From CAYUPI01 sp964446585 (GTDB lineage: Bacteria; Verrucomicrobiota; Verrucomicrobiia; Limisphaerales; UBA8199): a stretch of DNA of 64,000 nucleotides. The stretch spans positions 1-64,000 of the forward strand of contig CAYUPI010000016.1 of NCBI GenBank assembly GCA_964446585.1, in the 5' to 3' direction. The translations under genes and the position numbers were made by a program. This document shows positions 1 through 8,559 of the stretch, in pieces; position 1 is the first letter of the stretch, and each line of letters opens with the position of its first letter. The notes below the pieces were generated by a model. It saw nothing but the letters and a program-made list of their open reading frames with translations. It did not search any database and had not been told where the DNA came from.

Positions 1-79
1 AACCCCGATACACCCGCTCTCTACGCTTTTACACAAGAACTCTTACGCCACCGCCCTGGCTCCTCCGTACTCTCCCGGC

Positions 80-109
80 TTGCCATACCGGGCGCCTTTC
101 GCATATATT
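80..109 (+). promoter_or_regulatory. Possible sigma70-type promoter
   Basis: TTGCCA at 80-85 and TATATT at 104-109 are separated by 18 bases. A start site about 7 bases further on would fall almost on the ATG at 119, which would make the transcript leaderless. Verrucomicrobial promoter consensus is not well established, so this is only a match by eye. Confidence 0.25.
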
Positions 110-118
110 GCACGCTAG

Positions 119-940
119 ATGCATTGGGTCTGGTCGCGATCGATTTACTTTCTCACGGCAGTTGTGCTCGCCGTGGGCGGGAGCCTGTCATTCACCATTC
201 GCGCGGCTAGCGCTGTCTCGGCGGACGAAATCATCCAACAAGCAGTCGCGCGGGCGCAACAAGCGGAAAATCGCACCGGAAAGGCGGGCTATACCTACAC
301 CAAACTCACTGTTACCGAACAGCTTGACGCCGCCGGAAATGTCAAGGAACGCAAGGAGAGAGTTTACCAGGTGTATTCCAAACACGGTGCAACTTCCCTG
401 AGGCTGCTCACGGTCGATGGCCGGCCACCCACACCAGCGGAGGCGCGGAAGCAAGCCGAAAAGGAAAAGGTCTCCCGCGAGATCCTCGGCTCGTCGAAGA
501 ACGCCAAATCTGACAATCGCGAGAACTTTCTTACACCAGAGATCGTGTCACGATTCAGCTTCAGCCTTCTGGATGAACAACTATTCAATGGGCGTCCATC
601 TTATCGACTCGCTTTTTCGCCGAGGCAGTCCGCGCCGCCCGCGCGTCACACGGTGGACCGATTGCTGAATCGCATCTCCGGCACGGTTTGGATCGATGCC
701 GAAGAATTTGAAATCGCCCGTGCGGAAATCTCTTTGGGGTCGGAAGTCGATTTCCTGGGGGGCGTGATAGGTTCTTTGAAAAAGCTGGCTTATACGATGA
801 CGCGCACTCGCGTGGGAGATGGATTCTGGTTTAATACGCTTTCCACCGGGGATTTCGAGGGGCGCAAGCTGCTGGACTCCACACGCATCAAGACCCGATC
901 GCAGTCCACCAACTTTCGTCCCCTGCACTTGGCTTCATGA
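119..940 (+). CDS. Secreted protein of unknown function
   Basis: 273 residues. The N-terminus (about residues 8-33) is hydrophobic and ends near an Ala-rich stretch, as in a Sec signal peptide. The mature part is basic and rich in charged residues up to about residue 130. The C-terminal half has alternating hydrophobic positions and ends in a stretch (TRVGDGFWFN...) that resembles lipoprotein-carrier-like beta-sheet proteins of the LolA/outer-membrane sorting type. I cannot name a family with certainty. It converges on the phosphoesterase gene with only 20 bases between them. A periplasmic or envelope role is inferred from the signal peptide alone. Confidence 0.6.
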   Translation: MHWVWSRSIYFLTAVVLAVGGSLSFTIRAASAVSADEIIQQAVARAQQAENRTGKAGYTYTKLTVTEQLDAAGNVKERKERVYQVYSKHGATSLRLLTVDGRPPTPAEARKQAEKEKVSREILGSSKNAKSDNRENFLTPEIVSRFSFSLLDEQLFNGRPSYRLAFSPRQSAPPARHTVDRLLNRISGTVWIDAEEFEIARAEISLGSEVDFLGGVIGSLKKLAYTMTRTRVGDGFWFNTLSTGDFEGRKLLDSTRIKTRSQSTNFRPLHLAS

Positions 941-960
941 AGCCGGGGGCGCTGCCTCCC

Positions 961-1869
961 CTACGCTGTCCGCCATTTCAAATCCACGATTTGCCCATGG
1001 GCTTGGTGTGTCGGGTCCACACTGCGCAATTCCAGCCTCATGCCGTCTGATTCTAAGGTCATCCGCACCCAGCCAGAGGGTTGACCTTGTTGAAACACGT
1101 ACGCCACCGGTGGCAGGTTCACCAAATGAATGCCGCTGCTGTCGGGCTCGACTTTCCACGTGTGGGTGTGGCCGTAAATGTAAGCCTTCACCTGCCGGCG
1201 CGGGCGAATGACTTCAAAAAATGCTGACGTGTCTTTCAGGCCCAGATTTCCGCTCAGCCACGGATTGTGATGAACCAGAACAATCGCCGGCTTACTCGGA
1301 TTCGCGTCCAGCGCCCACGCCAGCCAGTCCAACTGAGCGCGCCCCAGCAGACCTGGCGTCGAGTTGGTCGTTTCCAACGAGTCAAGGATGAACCAGTTTG
1401 CTCGTTGCGAGCGCAAAACCGAAACTTGCCGATCGGCGACTGGTCGTTTAGCCGATTTCTCCTCTGATAACACTTCCCAGAATCGCTCGCGGTTGTCGTG
1501 ATTGCCGAGCGCCAAGTGAATTGGCATTTGGTCCTCGCGAACGGGCCGCAACAGATCGGTCAAGGTCCCGTAGTCTCCTTTCTCGCCGGTGGTGAAGGCG
1601 CAATCGCCCGTAATGAACACGCCCTCCGGCCGCTTCGGCAACGCCAGTAATTCGCCCGAAACTTGCGTGAAATGCGCTGCCATGTTGATTCCGCGCCCGA
1701 GCTGCTTTCGGTCGGCCGCCAGGTGCGGGTCGGACAGCAGGGCCCAGAGATCTGGATCAGTTTTCCTGCTATCGGCAAACAACTCAGGTCCCAGCCCGAG
1801 GCCCGCGCCGGCGGCCAGTGCCCGCGCGAGAAACTGGCGTCGTGAGATCGGCGGCAGATGAATCGGCAT
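961..1869 (-). CDS. Tat-exported calcineurin-like metallophosphoesterase
   Basis: 302 residues. Residues 8-32 form a twin-arginine signal (SRRQFLARALAAGAG), so the protein should be exported folded. The metallophosphoesterase metal-binding motifs occur in order: a D-P-H near residue 47, GDCAF near 89, GNHDN near 121, VHHNP near 199 and GHTHTW near 233. These are the binuclear metal ligands of the calcineurin fold. The family hydrolyses phosphomonoesters, phosphodiesters or nucleotides; the substrate cannot be read from the sequence. Length is normal for the family. No neighbour points to a pathway. Confidence 0.88.
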   Translation of the reverse strand: MPIHLPPISRRQFLARALAAGAGLGLGPELFADSRKTDPDLWALLSDPHLAADRKQLGRGINMAAHFTQVSGELLALPKRPEGVFITGDCAFTTGEKGDYGTLTDLLRPVREDQMPIHLALGNHDNRERFWEVLSEEKSAKRPVADRQVSVLRSQRANWFILDSLETTNSTPGLLGRAQLDWLAWALDANPSKPAIVLVHHNPWLSGNLGLKDTSAFFEVIRPRRQVKAYIYGHTHTWKVEPDSSGIHLVNLPPVAYVFQQGQPSGWVRMTLESDGMRLELRSVDPTHQAHGQIVDLKWRTA

Positions 1870-2015
1870 AGTCGGCTATTACGCGTCGGGGAAAGCCAAG
1901 GCAAGGCAAAAGAGCTCTCGTTCACCCTCGTGCGAGGGTGGATCCGGTGAATCGGTAGCCGGCGACGTGAGTCGGTGTAGTTCGCACTTCGGATACTCGA
2001 ACGTACCCAGTCGAC

Positions 2016-5000
2016 TCAGCGGGCCGGGAGCGTGAGGTTTTTCGCCGCGATGATCCTGACCGGCCCGATCAGACCGGATCGACGGAGGCTCGAATCCTTC
2101 TTCCACAGTCGCCAACTGGTGAAGCTGAAGCGCCCGGTGGGACTCGGCTGTGCATCGAGCAGCCAGCGTGGCCACTGGTTGAGCGTTCCATCGGGCTTTC
2201 GGTCGCTGTCTTCGGCCAATTGTTCGTCCCCAATCATTCGGTTGACCCAAAAGTTGACCACCCTCAACTCCAAAGTGTTTGCGCCTGGCTTCAGTGAATC
2301 GGTGACGTCCGCGCGAAACGGCGGTTTCCAAAGCGTGCCAAGGTCCTGGCCATTGAGTTTCCCTTGCGCGATCACTGCCACCGCTCCCAAATCGAGAAAG
2401 AGCCGCTGATCCCCGTCACGCAAACTCGACGGTATCTCAAAGGCTTTGCTGTAAGTGGCCGTGCCCGAGAAGTACTTGACGCCAGGATCGGTGTGGTCGC
2501 TCCAGGAAATCAGATGATCCAATGTCACGTGCGCCGGCGCCCCGCGGTTCGGAGGGAACGACAAATTCCAAGGACCGGTGATTTCGAATGGTGCCGAAAG
2601 CTCGGTAGCTTCTATGGGAATTCTCCGCCCCGATGCGGTGGTCGCTTCATAGGCGCCTCGTTGCCAAATCAGAGCCTGGAATTGCGACTTCTCGCCGCGA
2701 GCGACTTCGATGATGGGCGTCGGAGAAGGCGAAGCAGGCTGAACCATCTTTTTCCTCAACTGCACAAGCTCCTCATCAGTCAGCGCGCGGTCGAACTGCT
2801 CAAAATCGCCGCGTTCGCCTCGGAAGGGGCCAATCCCGCGCGTGTGGTGCAAACCGGCGCCGGCGTGGACCGTGAAATGGCTCTTGATGCCTTGCTGCGC
2901 CAGTTTGCCATCAAGATACAGGGTCGGCTGGCCGGCACGATAGACCACCGCGACGTGGGTCCAGTTCGTCAGCGGCGCCGCACAGACCAGTGTTGGCGCG
3001 AAGTAACCGTCGCCATGCTCGAACACACAAACGCCGTTCCGGCCCACGGAAACACCCGCGCAGGCGTTGGTCCAGCCCGGGAAAAGGTCTTGCCCCGGTG
3101 GTGGGAAGAGTGCGTCGTTGCGAAAAATGTGCAGCCCGATGCTGCCGGAGTTTGTCTGGGCCGGCAGATCGATTTCAATCTCGGGTTTGATCCACACTGA
3201 CATCGTAAATGAGTCAGCCATGTCCTGATTGGTGGCGAGCGAGGGAGTCGGCGGCGGTGCCAGCGTTGTGTCCACTACCTTGACTCCATCGCGAACCACA
3301 GACGTGATCCGGTCCGACTCCGATGTCGCGTCGGACCTGAAAAAGACAAAGACCGAGCCGTAGGGATCGAAGTGCAGCGGGAGTCGAGTGGTTCCGTTGG
3401 ATTGATCATAGACTGCCGGCCGGCCGATCTGGCCCGAATCGGGCCACCAGAGTTCCGGACGCTTGTCCTGGACTCGGCAAACGCAAACGGCCTCAACCGG
3501 CTGTGGGTATTTGTTCGCCATGAAATAAATATCGCCCTGGCCCATTACCTTGTGGATGTAGCGGATGCTGTCCGGGTACTGGTCCGGTCGTGCCGAAAAA
3601 TCGGGCGGCATTCCCTCACCAGCGAGGACTTCCTGTGGCGTGCGGCCGCAGACCACTCTGCCCTTGCCCAACATGTGTTCCTGGACTGTCTTGCCGTCGC
3701 AATCTCCCCAAAGCTCGTTCGCCATGCGACGCACCTCCTCATCGCAACGTGGAAAATCCGTCAGGCTCGGCGACCTAAGTGGCTTGGGTCCAACCACAGT
3801 CGCGCCCGCCTCGACCAGTCGCTTGATCTTCGCCAATAGTGGCGGCGTCATCGTCTCCGAGTCGGGCAGAGCCAGCAACTTATAGCTCATTCCGCCCTTG
3901 ACGATGATTCTTCCGTCCTTCACCGACATCCGTGTCAAAACCACTTCCGCGGGGCAGACGTCGAAGTTGTAGCCCGGCCGTTCTCTAGACTTGCCCGGCT
4001 GAACCCATTCCAGTGGCGGATTTTCCTGCTCGAGATAACAAATATCCGCGACGAACAATCCCTGCTGCAAAAGATACTGGCAGCGCGAGAGATACTCGTG
4101 CCAAGCCGTGGACTGTTCCCACCAGGTCTGCGTTCGCTCGTAATGCAAGCCCCACGGGCCCATCGACATGCCAGGCAAGCGCTCGGGCTGTGTCCACGGC
4201 TGGTGCGCAAACCTGTGCATTATCGTTCGATTAATACCCAAACAGAAGGCCCAATCCGTGAACACCTTCGCTGTGTAGGGGTCGGCCAGCCATCGCTCGG
4301 CATCAGTCGCCGTGCAGGCCTCAGCGCTCACGATCGGTTTGTTGTACAGATGAGCGACGGCAGCCATCTCGATGCAACTGTAGGCCATCGTGTACGATGG
4401 CCAGGACCAGAATTCGCCCATAGGCTCATCGCCCCGTGCCGCGTACGCCAGATCGTCGGCCGGATTTCCGCCGTAACCTTCCAGTGAGAATTTCAGGCCC
4501 TTTCGGTGGGCCAGTTCGCCTAGATGGCCGGCGTAATTTTCCGCCAATAACTCCGATACGGTTCGCCGAACGTCGCACAGGAACCTTTCCGAGATGTCCA
4601 GGTTGCCTACTGCGCGGCCAGTCATAACGGGGAGAAAACGCAGCGGATCGTATCCGCGCAGACGCCGAAAATCCTGGTGAAAAGTGGGCGTCCAATTCTG
4701 CGAGAGCACTTCCCAACTGTCCACGTGAGCGGAGACGAGCGTCTCGCCGGCCAGTGGACCGACTGCAGAGATGAGCTTGCCCATGTACCCTTCGAACATG
4801 ATTTCGATCGCTTTCTTGCTGAGTTTGTCGCATTCCAGACCGCGGCCGAGTTCGGGAGCGGGATGATTATCCTTGCCGGTGCTGGTGTGGCCCAGGCGCA
4901 GGACAGACCAGTTGCCCGGCGGCACGTCCCAGGTCAGCCAGCCGTCCTTGGCCAAATGCGACGAGATATCGAGTATGCTGTCTGCGGTGATAGCGCACCC

Positions 5001-6029
5001 AGCCGGAAGGACGAATTGATTGGTCAGGGGTGGGCGCTCTTTGTTGGCCACCAGCAAGGATTTTTCCTCGAGCTGATCAATGCGAAATTTGGGACTCAGC
5101 TCGATTTCAGCCACGCCAATGTCCTTCACCTCGATGGCGGCGCTGGTAAACAGGACTCGAAAAAACCGGGCGGTAGTTTCGCCGAAGCTGAGTACCAGGG
5201 GCGCGCTCTCAGCCTCGAATTCATGGAGCGTCTTGTAATTTGTGCCGTCCTCGGAAGCCTCGACGGCGCCGTGGCAGGACTGGAATTGCGCCACGCCAGT
5301 CACGGTCAGGAGAAGAGTGCGGGCGGTGTAAGGCTTCGGGAATGCAACCTGGACAAACTGCGGACTGCCCGCTTCCGGGCGTGGCAGAGAGATAACGGTC
5401 TTCGGATCGCCATCCATGGCTTTCCGTGCGTCGAAATCCGGTGGCATGACGCTCGCGGTGATCTTTGGCGAGGCGTCATCCATTTTGGCCGAGTCATTCG
5501 CCGGTGTCGGAAAGGCGAGAATTGCGATGTCGCGATAAAAATTCCTTTCCGCCTTCGGTAGTTCGAGCAGGCCTTCAAAATGGAGCGGGCCTTTGAGGGA
5601 GGTTTCAGACCAGACCACCTTTTGCATCGACAGCTCCGGGGTAACCCATGGACCGCCGCTTCCGGACCAGCCGGGATCGTCGTTCATATCCACCTTGAGC
5701 CCGAGCCGGTGCGCCTCGCAGCACATGTGTTTAAAGAGATCAAGCCAGGCCGGCGTGCCGAATGCCGCCGTGCCTTTGGGCGTGCCCTGTTCCACATCCA
5801 TGATCGATACGCCGCCGATGCCGACACGTTTCATCGATTCCAGATCGGCCGTGATTCCGTTGCTCGTGATATTTCCGTTGAGCCAAAACCAAAAGACCCA
5901 CGGGCGGGCCGAGTCGGGCGGATGTCGAAACTCCCGTTCTAGCTTGGAAAGGGAATCAGCCGCATGGTCAGTCAGCGTGAGGGCGAGTGCGAGCACGAGC
6001 GAGGGAAAGCATTGTGTAGTTCTGCGCAT
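2016..6029 (-). CDS. GH106-like alpha-L-rhamnosidase with LamG-type insert
   Basis: About 1,337 residues from the ATG at 6029 (a GTG at 6047 would add six). Residues 1-25 are a signal peptide. The next stretch (RPWVFWFWLNGNIT, then GIGGVSIMDVEQG) is typical of the GH106 rhamnosidase family, and the catalytic barrel continues to about residue 850. Roughly residues 935-1090 look like a LamG/concanavalin domain (FTMSVWIKPE ... LYLDGKLAQQG ... ALTDEELVQL), a fold that binds sugars. The C-terminal part (about 1150-1310) is a galactose-binding-like beta-sandwich (GTLWKPPFRADVTD). GH106 enzymes release L-rhamnose from rhamnogalacturonans. The adjacent hexuronate transporter and the rhamnose operon 5 kb away support pectin-type substrates. 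Exact linkage is not known. Confidence 0.82.
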   Translation of the reverse strand: MRRTTQCFPSLVLALALTLTDHAADSLSKLEREFRHPPDSARPWVFWFWLNGNITSNGITADLESMKRVGIGGVSIMDVEQGTPKGTAAFGTPAWLDLFKHMCCEAHRLGLKVDMNDDPGWSGSGGPWVTPELSMQKVVWSETSLKGPLHFEGLLELPKAERNFYRDIAILAFPTPANDSAKMDDASPKITASVMPPDFDARKAMDGDPKTVISLPRPEAGSPQFVQVAFPKPYTARTLLLTVTGVAQFQSCHGAVEASEDGTNYKTLHEFEAESAPLVLSFGETTARFFRVLFTSAAIEVKDIGVAEIELSPKFRIDQLEEKSLLVANKERPPLTNQFVLPAGCAITADSILDISSHLAKDGWLTWDVPPGNWSVLRLGHTSTGKDNHPAPELGRGLECDKLSKKAIEIMFEGYMGKLISAVGPLAGETLVSAHVDSWEVLSQNWTPTFHQDFRRLRGYDPLRFLPVMTGRAVGNLDISERFLCDVRRTVSELLAENYAGHLGELAHRKGLKFSLEGYGGNPADDLAYAARGDEPMGEFWSWPSYTMAYSCIEMAAVAHLYNKPIVSAEACTATDAERWLADPYTAKVFTDWAFCLGINRTIMHRFAHQPWTQPERLPGMSMGPWGLHYERTQTWWEQSTAWHEYLSRCQYLLQQGLFVADICYLEQENPPLEWVQPGKSRERPGYNFDVCPAEVVLTRMSVKDGRIIVKGGMSYKLLALPDSETMTPPLLAKIKRLVEAGATVVGPKPLRSPSLTDFPRCDEEVRRMANELWGDCDGKTVQEHMLGKGRVVCGRTPQEVLAGEGMPPDFSARPDQYPDSIRYIHKVMGQGDIYFMANKYPQPVEAVCVCRVQDKRPELWWPDSGQIGRPAVYDQSNGTTRLPLHFDPYGSVFVFFRSDATSESDRITSVVRDGVKVVDTTLAPPPTPSLATNQDMADSFTMSVWIKPEIEIDLPAQTNSGSIGLHIFRNDALFPPPGQDLFPGWTNACAGVSVGRNGVCVFEHGDGYFAPTLVCAAPLTNWTHVAVVYRAGQPTLYLDGKLAQQGIKSHFTVHAGAGLHHTRGIGPFRGERGDFEQFDRALTDEELVQLRKKMVQPASPSPTPIIEVARGEKSQFQALIWQRGAYEATTASGRRIPIEATELSAPFEITGPWNLSFPPNRGAPAHVTLDHLISWSDHTDPGVKYFSGTATYSKAFEIPSSLRDGDQRLFLDLGAVAVIAQGKLNGQDLGTLWKPPFRADVTDSLKPGANTLELRVVNFWVNRMIGDEQLAEDSDRKPDGTLNQWPRWLLDAQPSPTGRFSFTSWRLWKKDSSLRRSGLIGPVRIIAAKNLTLPAR

Positions 6030-6099
6030 CAGAATTGGTAACGGCACCAGCCCGCAAAGAATCAGAGGCTCGGCTGAGTGTCAAGGAGGCGGCGAGGGA

Positions 6100-6148
6100 A
6101 ATGACGAATGACAAATGTCGAATGATTCGTGAAGCATGATGCGTGAGT
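6100..6148. repeat. Heptanucleotide array (AATGACN and CGTGANN units)
   Basis: Seven consecutive 7-base units run from 6100: AATGACG, AATGACA, AATGTCG, AATGATT, CGTGAAG, CATGATG, CGTGAGT. It fills most of the 149-base gap between the GH106 gene and the MFS gene. It belongs to the dispersed 7-bp family described in the findings. Confidence 0.8.
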
Positions 6149-6178
6149 AGCTGCCGACGGCAGGGGGCAAAAGGGGCT

Positions 6179-7543
6179 TCAGGGCGCTCCGCTATGATTG
6201 GGCAGTGTGGGGCTGGTTTCGAGTTCGATGGGCTCGAAGCGCGGTGCACACAGATGATTCAGCGCGAATGCGACAATGTACACGCAGCCGCAAATGGCAA
6301 ACAGAATTGCGTAGCCAGCGGTGACGTTGTTCCGGGCAGAAAAATGATCGAGCATCCGGCCCGTGAGAATCGGGAAGAGAATGCCACCCGCGGAGCCGGC
6401 CATGCCTCCAATGCCGACCACGGACGCGACCGCGGCCTTGGGGAAGAGGTCCGAGACGGTCGTAAACAGATTGGCCGACCAGGCCTGGTGGGCTGAAGCG
6501 GCGATGCCGATGAGCAGCACGGCAGGCCAATCACCTACTTTAGTCACTATCAGGATCGGCAAAACACAAAGCGCGAAGATAAACATGCAGGTCTTGCGAG
6601 CGCGCGTGACGGACCAGCCTCTTTTGACGAGATGCCCTGCAATCCAGCCGCCAAACACCCCCAGGACCGTGACGATTCCGTAGATGGTGACGAGGTGGAT
6701 CCAACTCTTCTTGATCTCCAGTCCCCGGGTCTTCTTGAAAAAATCCGGCAGCCAGATGAGAAAAAACCACCAAACAGGGTCGGTCAAGAACTTGGCGATG
6801 ATGAACGACCAGGTTTCCCGGTAGCCGAGCAAATGAACCCACGGGACCTTCGCTTCTCCTGCTTCGTCCTCCGACCATCCGCAGACATAGGCCATTTCAG
6901 CAGCGGTGATCCGCCGACTTTTCTCGGGCACGTTGTAAATTGGAAGCCAGAACAACAGCCACAGGATGCCAGCCACGCCTGCCCCGACGAAAGCGGCCTG
7001 CCAGCCAAATTGAAACGCAACCCAGGGAATGATGGCGGGGGCGAGCAGAGCACCGACGTTCGTGCCGGAATTGAAAATGCTTGTCGCGAAGGCGCGCTCA
7101 GGTTTGGGAAACCAAAGCGCCACGGCTTTGATGGCGGACGGGAAATTGCCTGCCTCGCCCAATCCCAGCGCCGCCCGCGCGCTTAGGAATCCCCCGACGC
7201 TGCCCGCGAGCGCGTGCGAAATCGCCGCGACGCTCCAGGCCGCGATGGAAACAGCATAACCTATTTTCGTGCCGAACCGATCCACAAACCAGCCGAAGCC
7301 AAGCAGGCCGAGCCCGTAGGCGAATTGAAAGGCGGAGTTGGCCCAGCCGAACTGCTCGTTTGTCCAGCCAATTTGGTGGTCGAGGATTTCTTTGAGGAGC
7401 GAAAGGATCTGGCGATCGATGTAGTTAATCGTGGTGGCGAAGAAAAGCAGCGCGCAGATGACCCAGCGAAGGCCACCGATGTGAGCCACTGCCGCGCTTG
7501 CGACTGGCCCAGCCAGCCAGCCGGTCGTCGTCACCCTCTTCAT
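6179..7543 (-). CDS. MFS transporter, hexuronate (ACS) type
   Basis: 454 residues with about 12 hydrophobic segments. The first helix carries INYIDRQILSLL, and the loop after helix 4 has the GLGEAGNFPSAIKAVALWFP motif typical of the anion:cation symporter subfamily (ExuT, hexuronate and glucarate transporters). It sits in the inner membrane and would import galacturonate, glucuronate or a related sugar acid with protons. It lies upstream of, and in the same direction as, the GH106 gene, with a heptamer array between them. The pair fits use of rhamnogalacturonan, where rhamnose alternates with galacturonate. Substrate is inferred from family and context. Confidence 0.87.
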   Translation of the reverse strand: MKRVTTTGWLAGPVASAAVAHIGGLRWVICALLFFATTINYIDRQILSLLKEILDHQIGWTNEQFGWANSAFQFAYGLGLLGFGWFVDRFGTKIGYAVSIAAWSVAAISHALAGSVGGFLSARAALGLGEAGNFPSAIKAVALWFPKPERAFATSIFNSGTNVGALLAPAIIPWVAFQFGWQAAFVGAGVAGILWLLFWLPIYNVPEKSRRITAAEMAYVCGWSEDEAGEAKVPWVHLLGYRETWSFIIAKFLTDPVWWFFLIWLPDFFKKTRGLEIKKSWIHLVTIYGIVTVLGVFGGWIAGHLVKRGWSVTRARKTCMFIFALCVLPILIVTKVGDWPAVLLIGIAASAHQAWSANLFTTVSDLFPKAAVASVVGIGGMAGSAGGILFPILTGRMLDHFSARNNVTAGYAILFAICGCVYIVAFALNHLCAPRFEPIELETSPTLPNHSGAP

Positions 7544-7757
7544 CGAGGCTATGCTAAGTGCTCGGCCGAGCTGCGAAAAGCATATTGCAGCAAAGGCTTC
7601 GAAACGGGTCAGGGTTGGGACCGGAAAGCAGCTGCCAAGCGTCCCGGTTTGTGATCGCGTGAAGAATTTGATGGCGACCCGGGCAGCAATCGCTTAACCG
7701 GCACGTTGAATTCGTCTCGACCGACGAAAAAACGCCGCAATGTCACACAAACACTGC

Positions 7758-8531
7758 ATGAAAGCTTTGCTTACCGTATTCACTCTACTTGCTGCACCAG
7801 GCTTGAGCCGCGTCGGTTAGCTGGACCAGCTCGGGCTCGGGAAAAAATCCACCAACCAGGCCTCTGCGCTTTTGTCCGCGCTGCCGGGTTTGTCGCAGGA
7901 TCAAATGGTTCAAGGGCTAAGAGAGGCGTTGAGCAAAGGCATGCGGAGCGCCGTCAGCAGTCTGGGCCACGACGGCGGCTTTCTCACCAATCTGAATGTG
8001 AGGATTCCAATGCCCTCAAAGTTGCGCTCGGCCGAGAAGACTTTGCGCGCGCTGAAGCAAGATCAGCTCGCGGACGATTTCGTCAACACGATGAATCACG
8101 CCGCCGAGCAGGCCGTGCCCGAGGCGGCCAACGTTTTTGGGGAAGCTATCCAGCAGATGTCCATCGCTGACGCCAAAGCGATTTTAACCGGCACGAACAA
8201 TGCGGCGACGCAATACTTTCGCAAGGTCACTCAGACGAACCGTTTCGGAAAGTTTCTGCCCATCGTCAAGGCCACCACGGACAAGACCGGGGTGACCTCG
8301 ACATACAAAAGGATGATGGGCAGTGTCAGCGTATCAGGTTCGCTCGGCGGTTTGCCTGGCGGCAGCGGCTTGCCCAAGGCGGAAGATTTCGATGTGGACA
8401 GCTACGTCACGAACAAGGCGATGGATGGTCTATTCCAAATGGTAGCCGAGGAGGAAAAACGGATCCACGAAAATCCGATCGCTCGGACCACGGATTTGTC
8501 GCAAAAGGTGATCGACTCGGTGTCAAAGTAG
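7758..8531 (+). pseudogene. DUF4197 protein gene interrupted by in-frame TAG
   Basis: The DUF4197 domain reads without a break from 7821 to 8531 (LDQLGLGKK... to the end), with family hallmarks such as QGLREALSKGMRSAVSSLG and the repeated I/V-A-D-A-K-A-I-L region. In the same frame directly upstream, ATG at 7758 (or 7740) opens a signal peptide, MKALLTVFTLLAAPGLSRVG, followed by TAG at 7818-7820. The stop therefore falls between the export signal and the mature protein. A CAG-to-TAG change would explain it; so would a base-call error. An internal ATG at 7872 gives a 219-residue product, but it would lack a signal peptide and stay in the cytoplasm. DUF4197 proteins are secreted and of unknown function. 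Confidence 0.75.
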
Positions 8532-8559
8532 GCTAGCGCGCGCGGCAGCACCCAAACCC

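Noticed and set aside
2085..2100. tRNA T-loop-like sequence (GGCTCGAATCC)
   Set aside because: It lies inside the GH106 coding frame and no cloverleaf can be built around it.
4677..5561. Open frame of about 294 codons opposite the GH106 gene
   Set aside because: It is antisense to a well-supported glycosidase and has no recognisable motif, signal peptide or ribosome site.
7818..7820. Pyrrolysine or other recoding of TAG in the DUF4197 gene
   Set aside because: No pyrrolysine genes are in the window, and TAG is used as an ordinary stop for other genes here. A nonsense change or read error is simpler.
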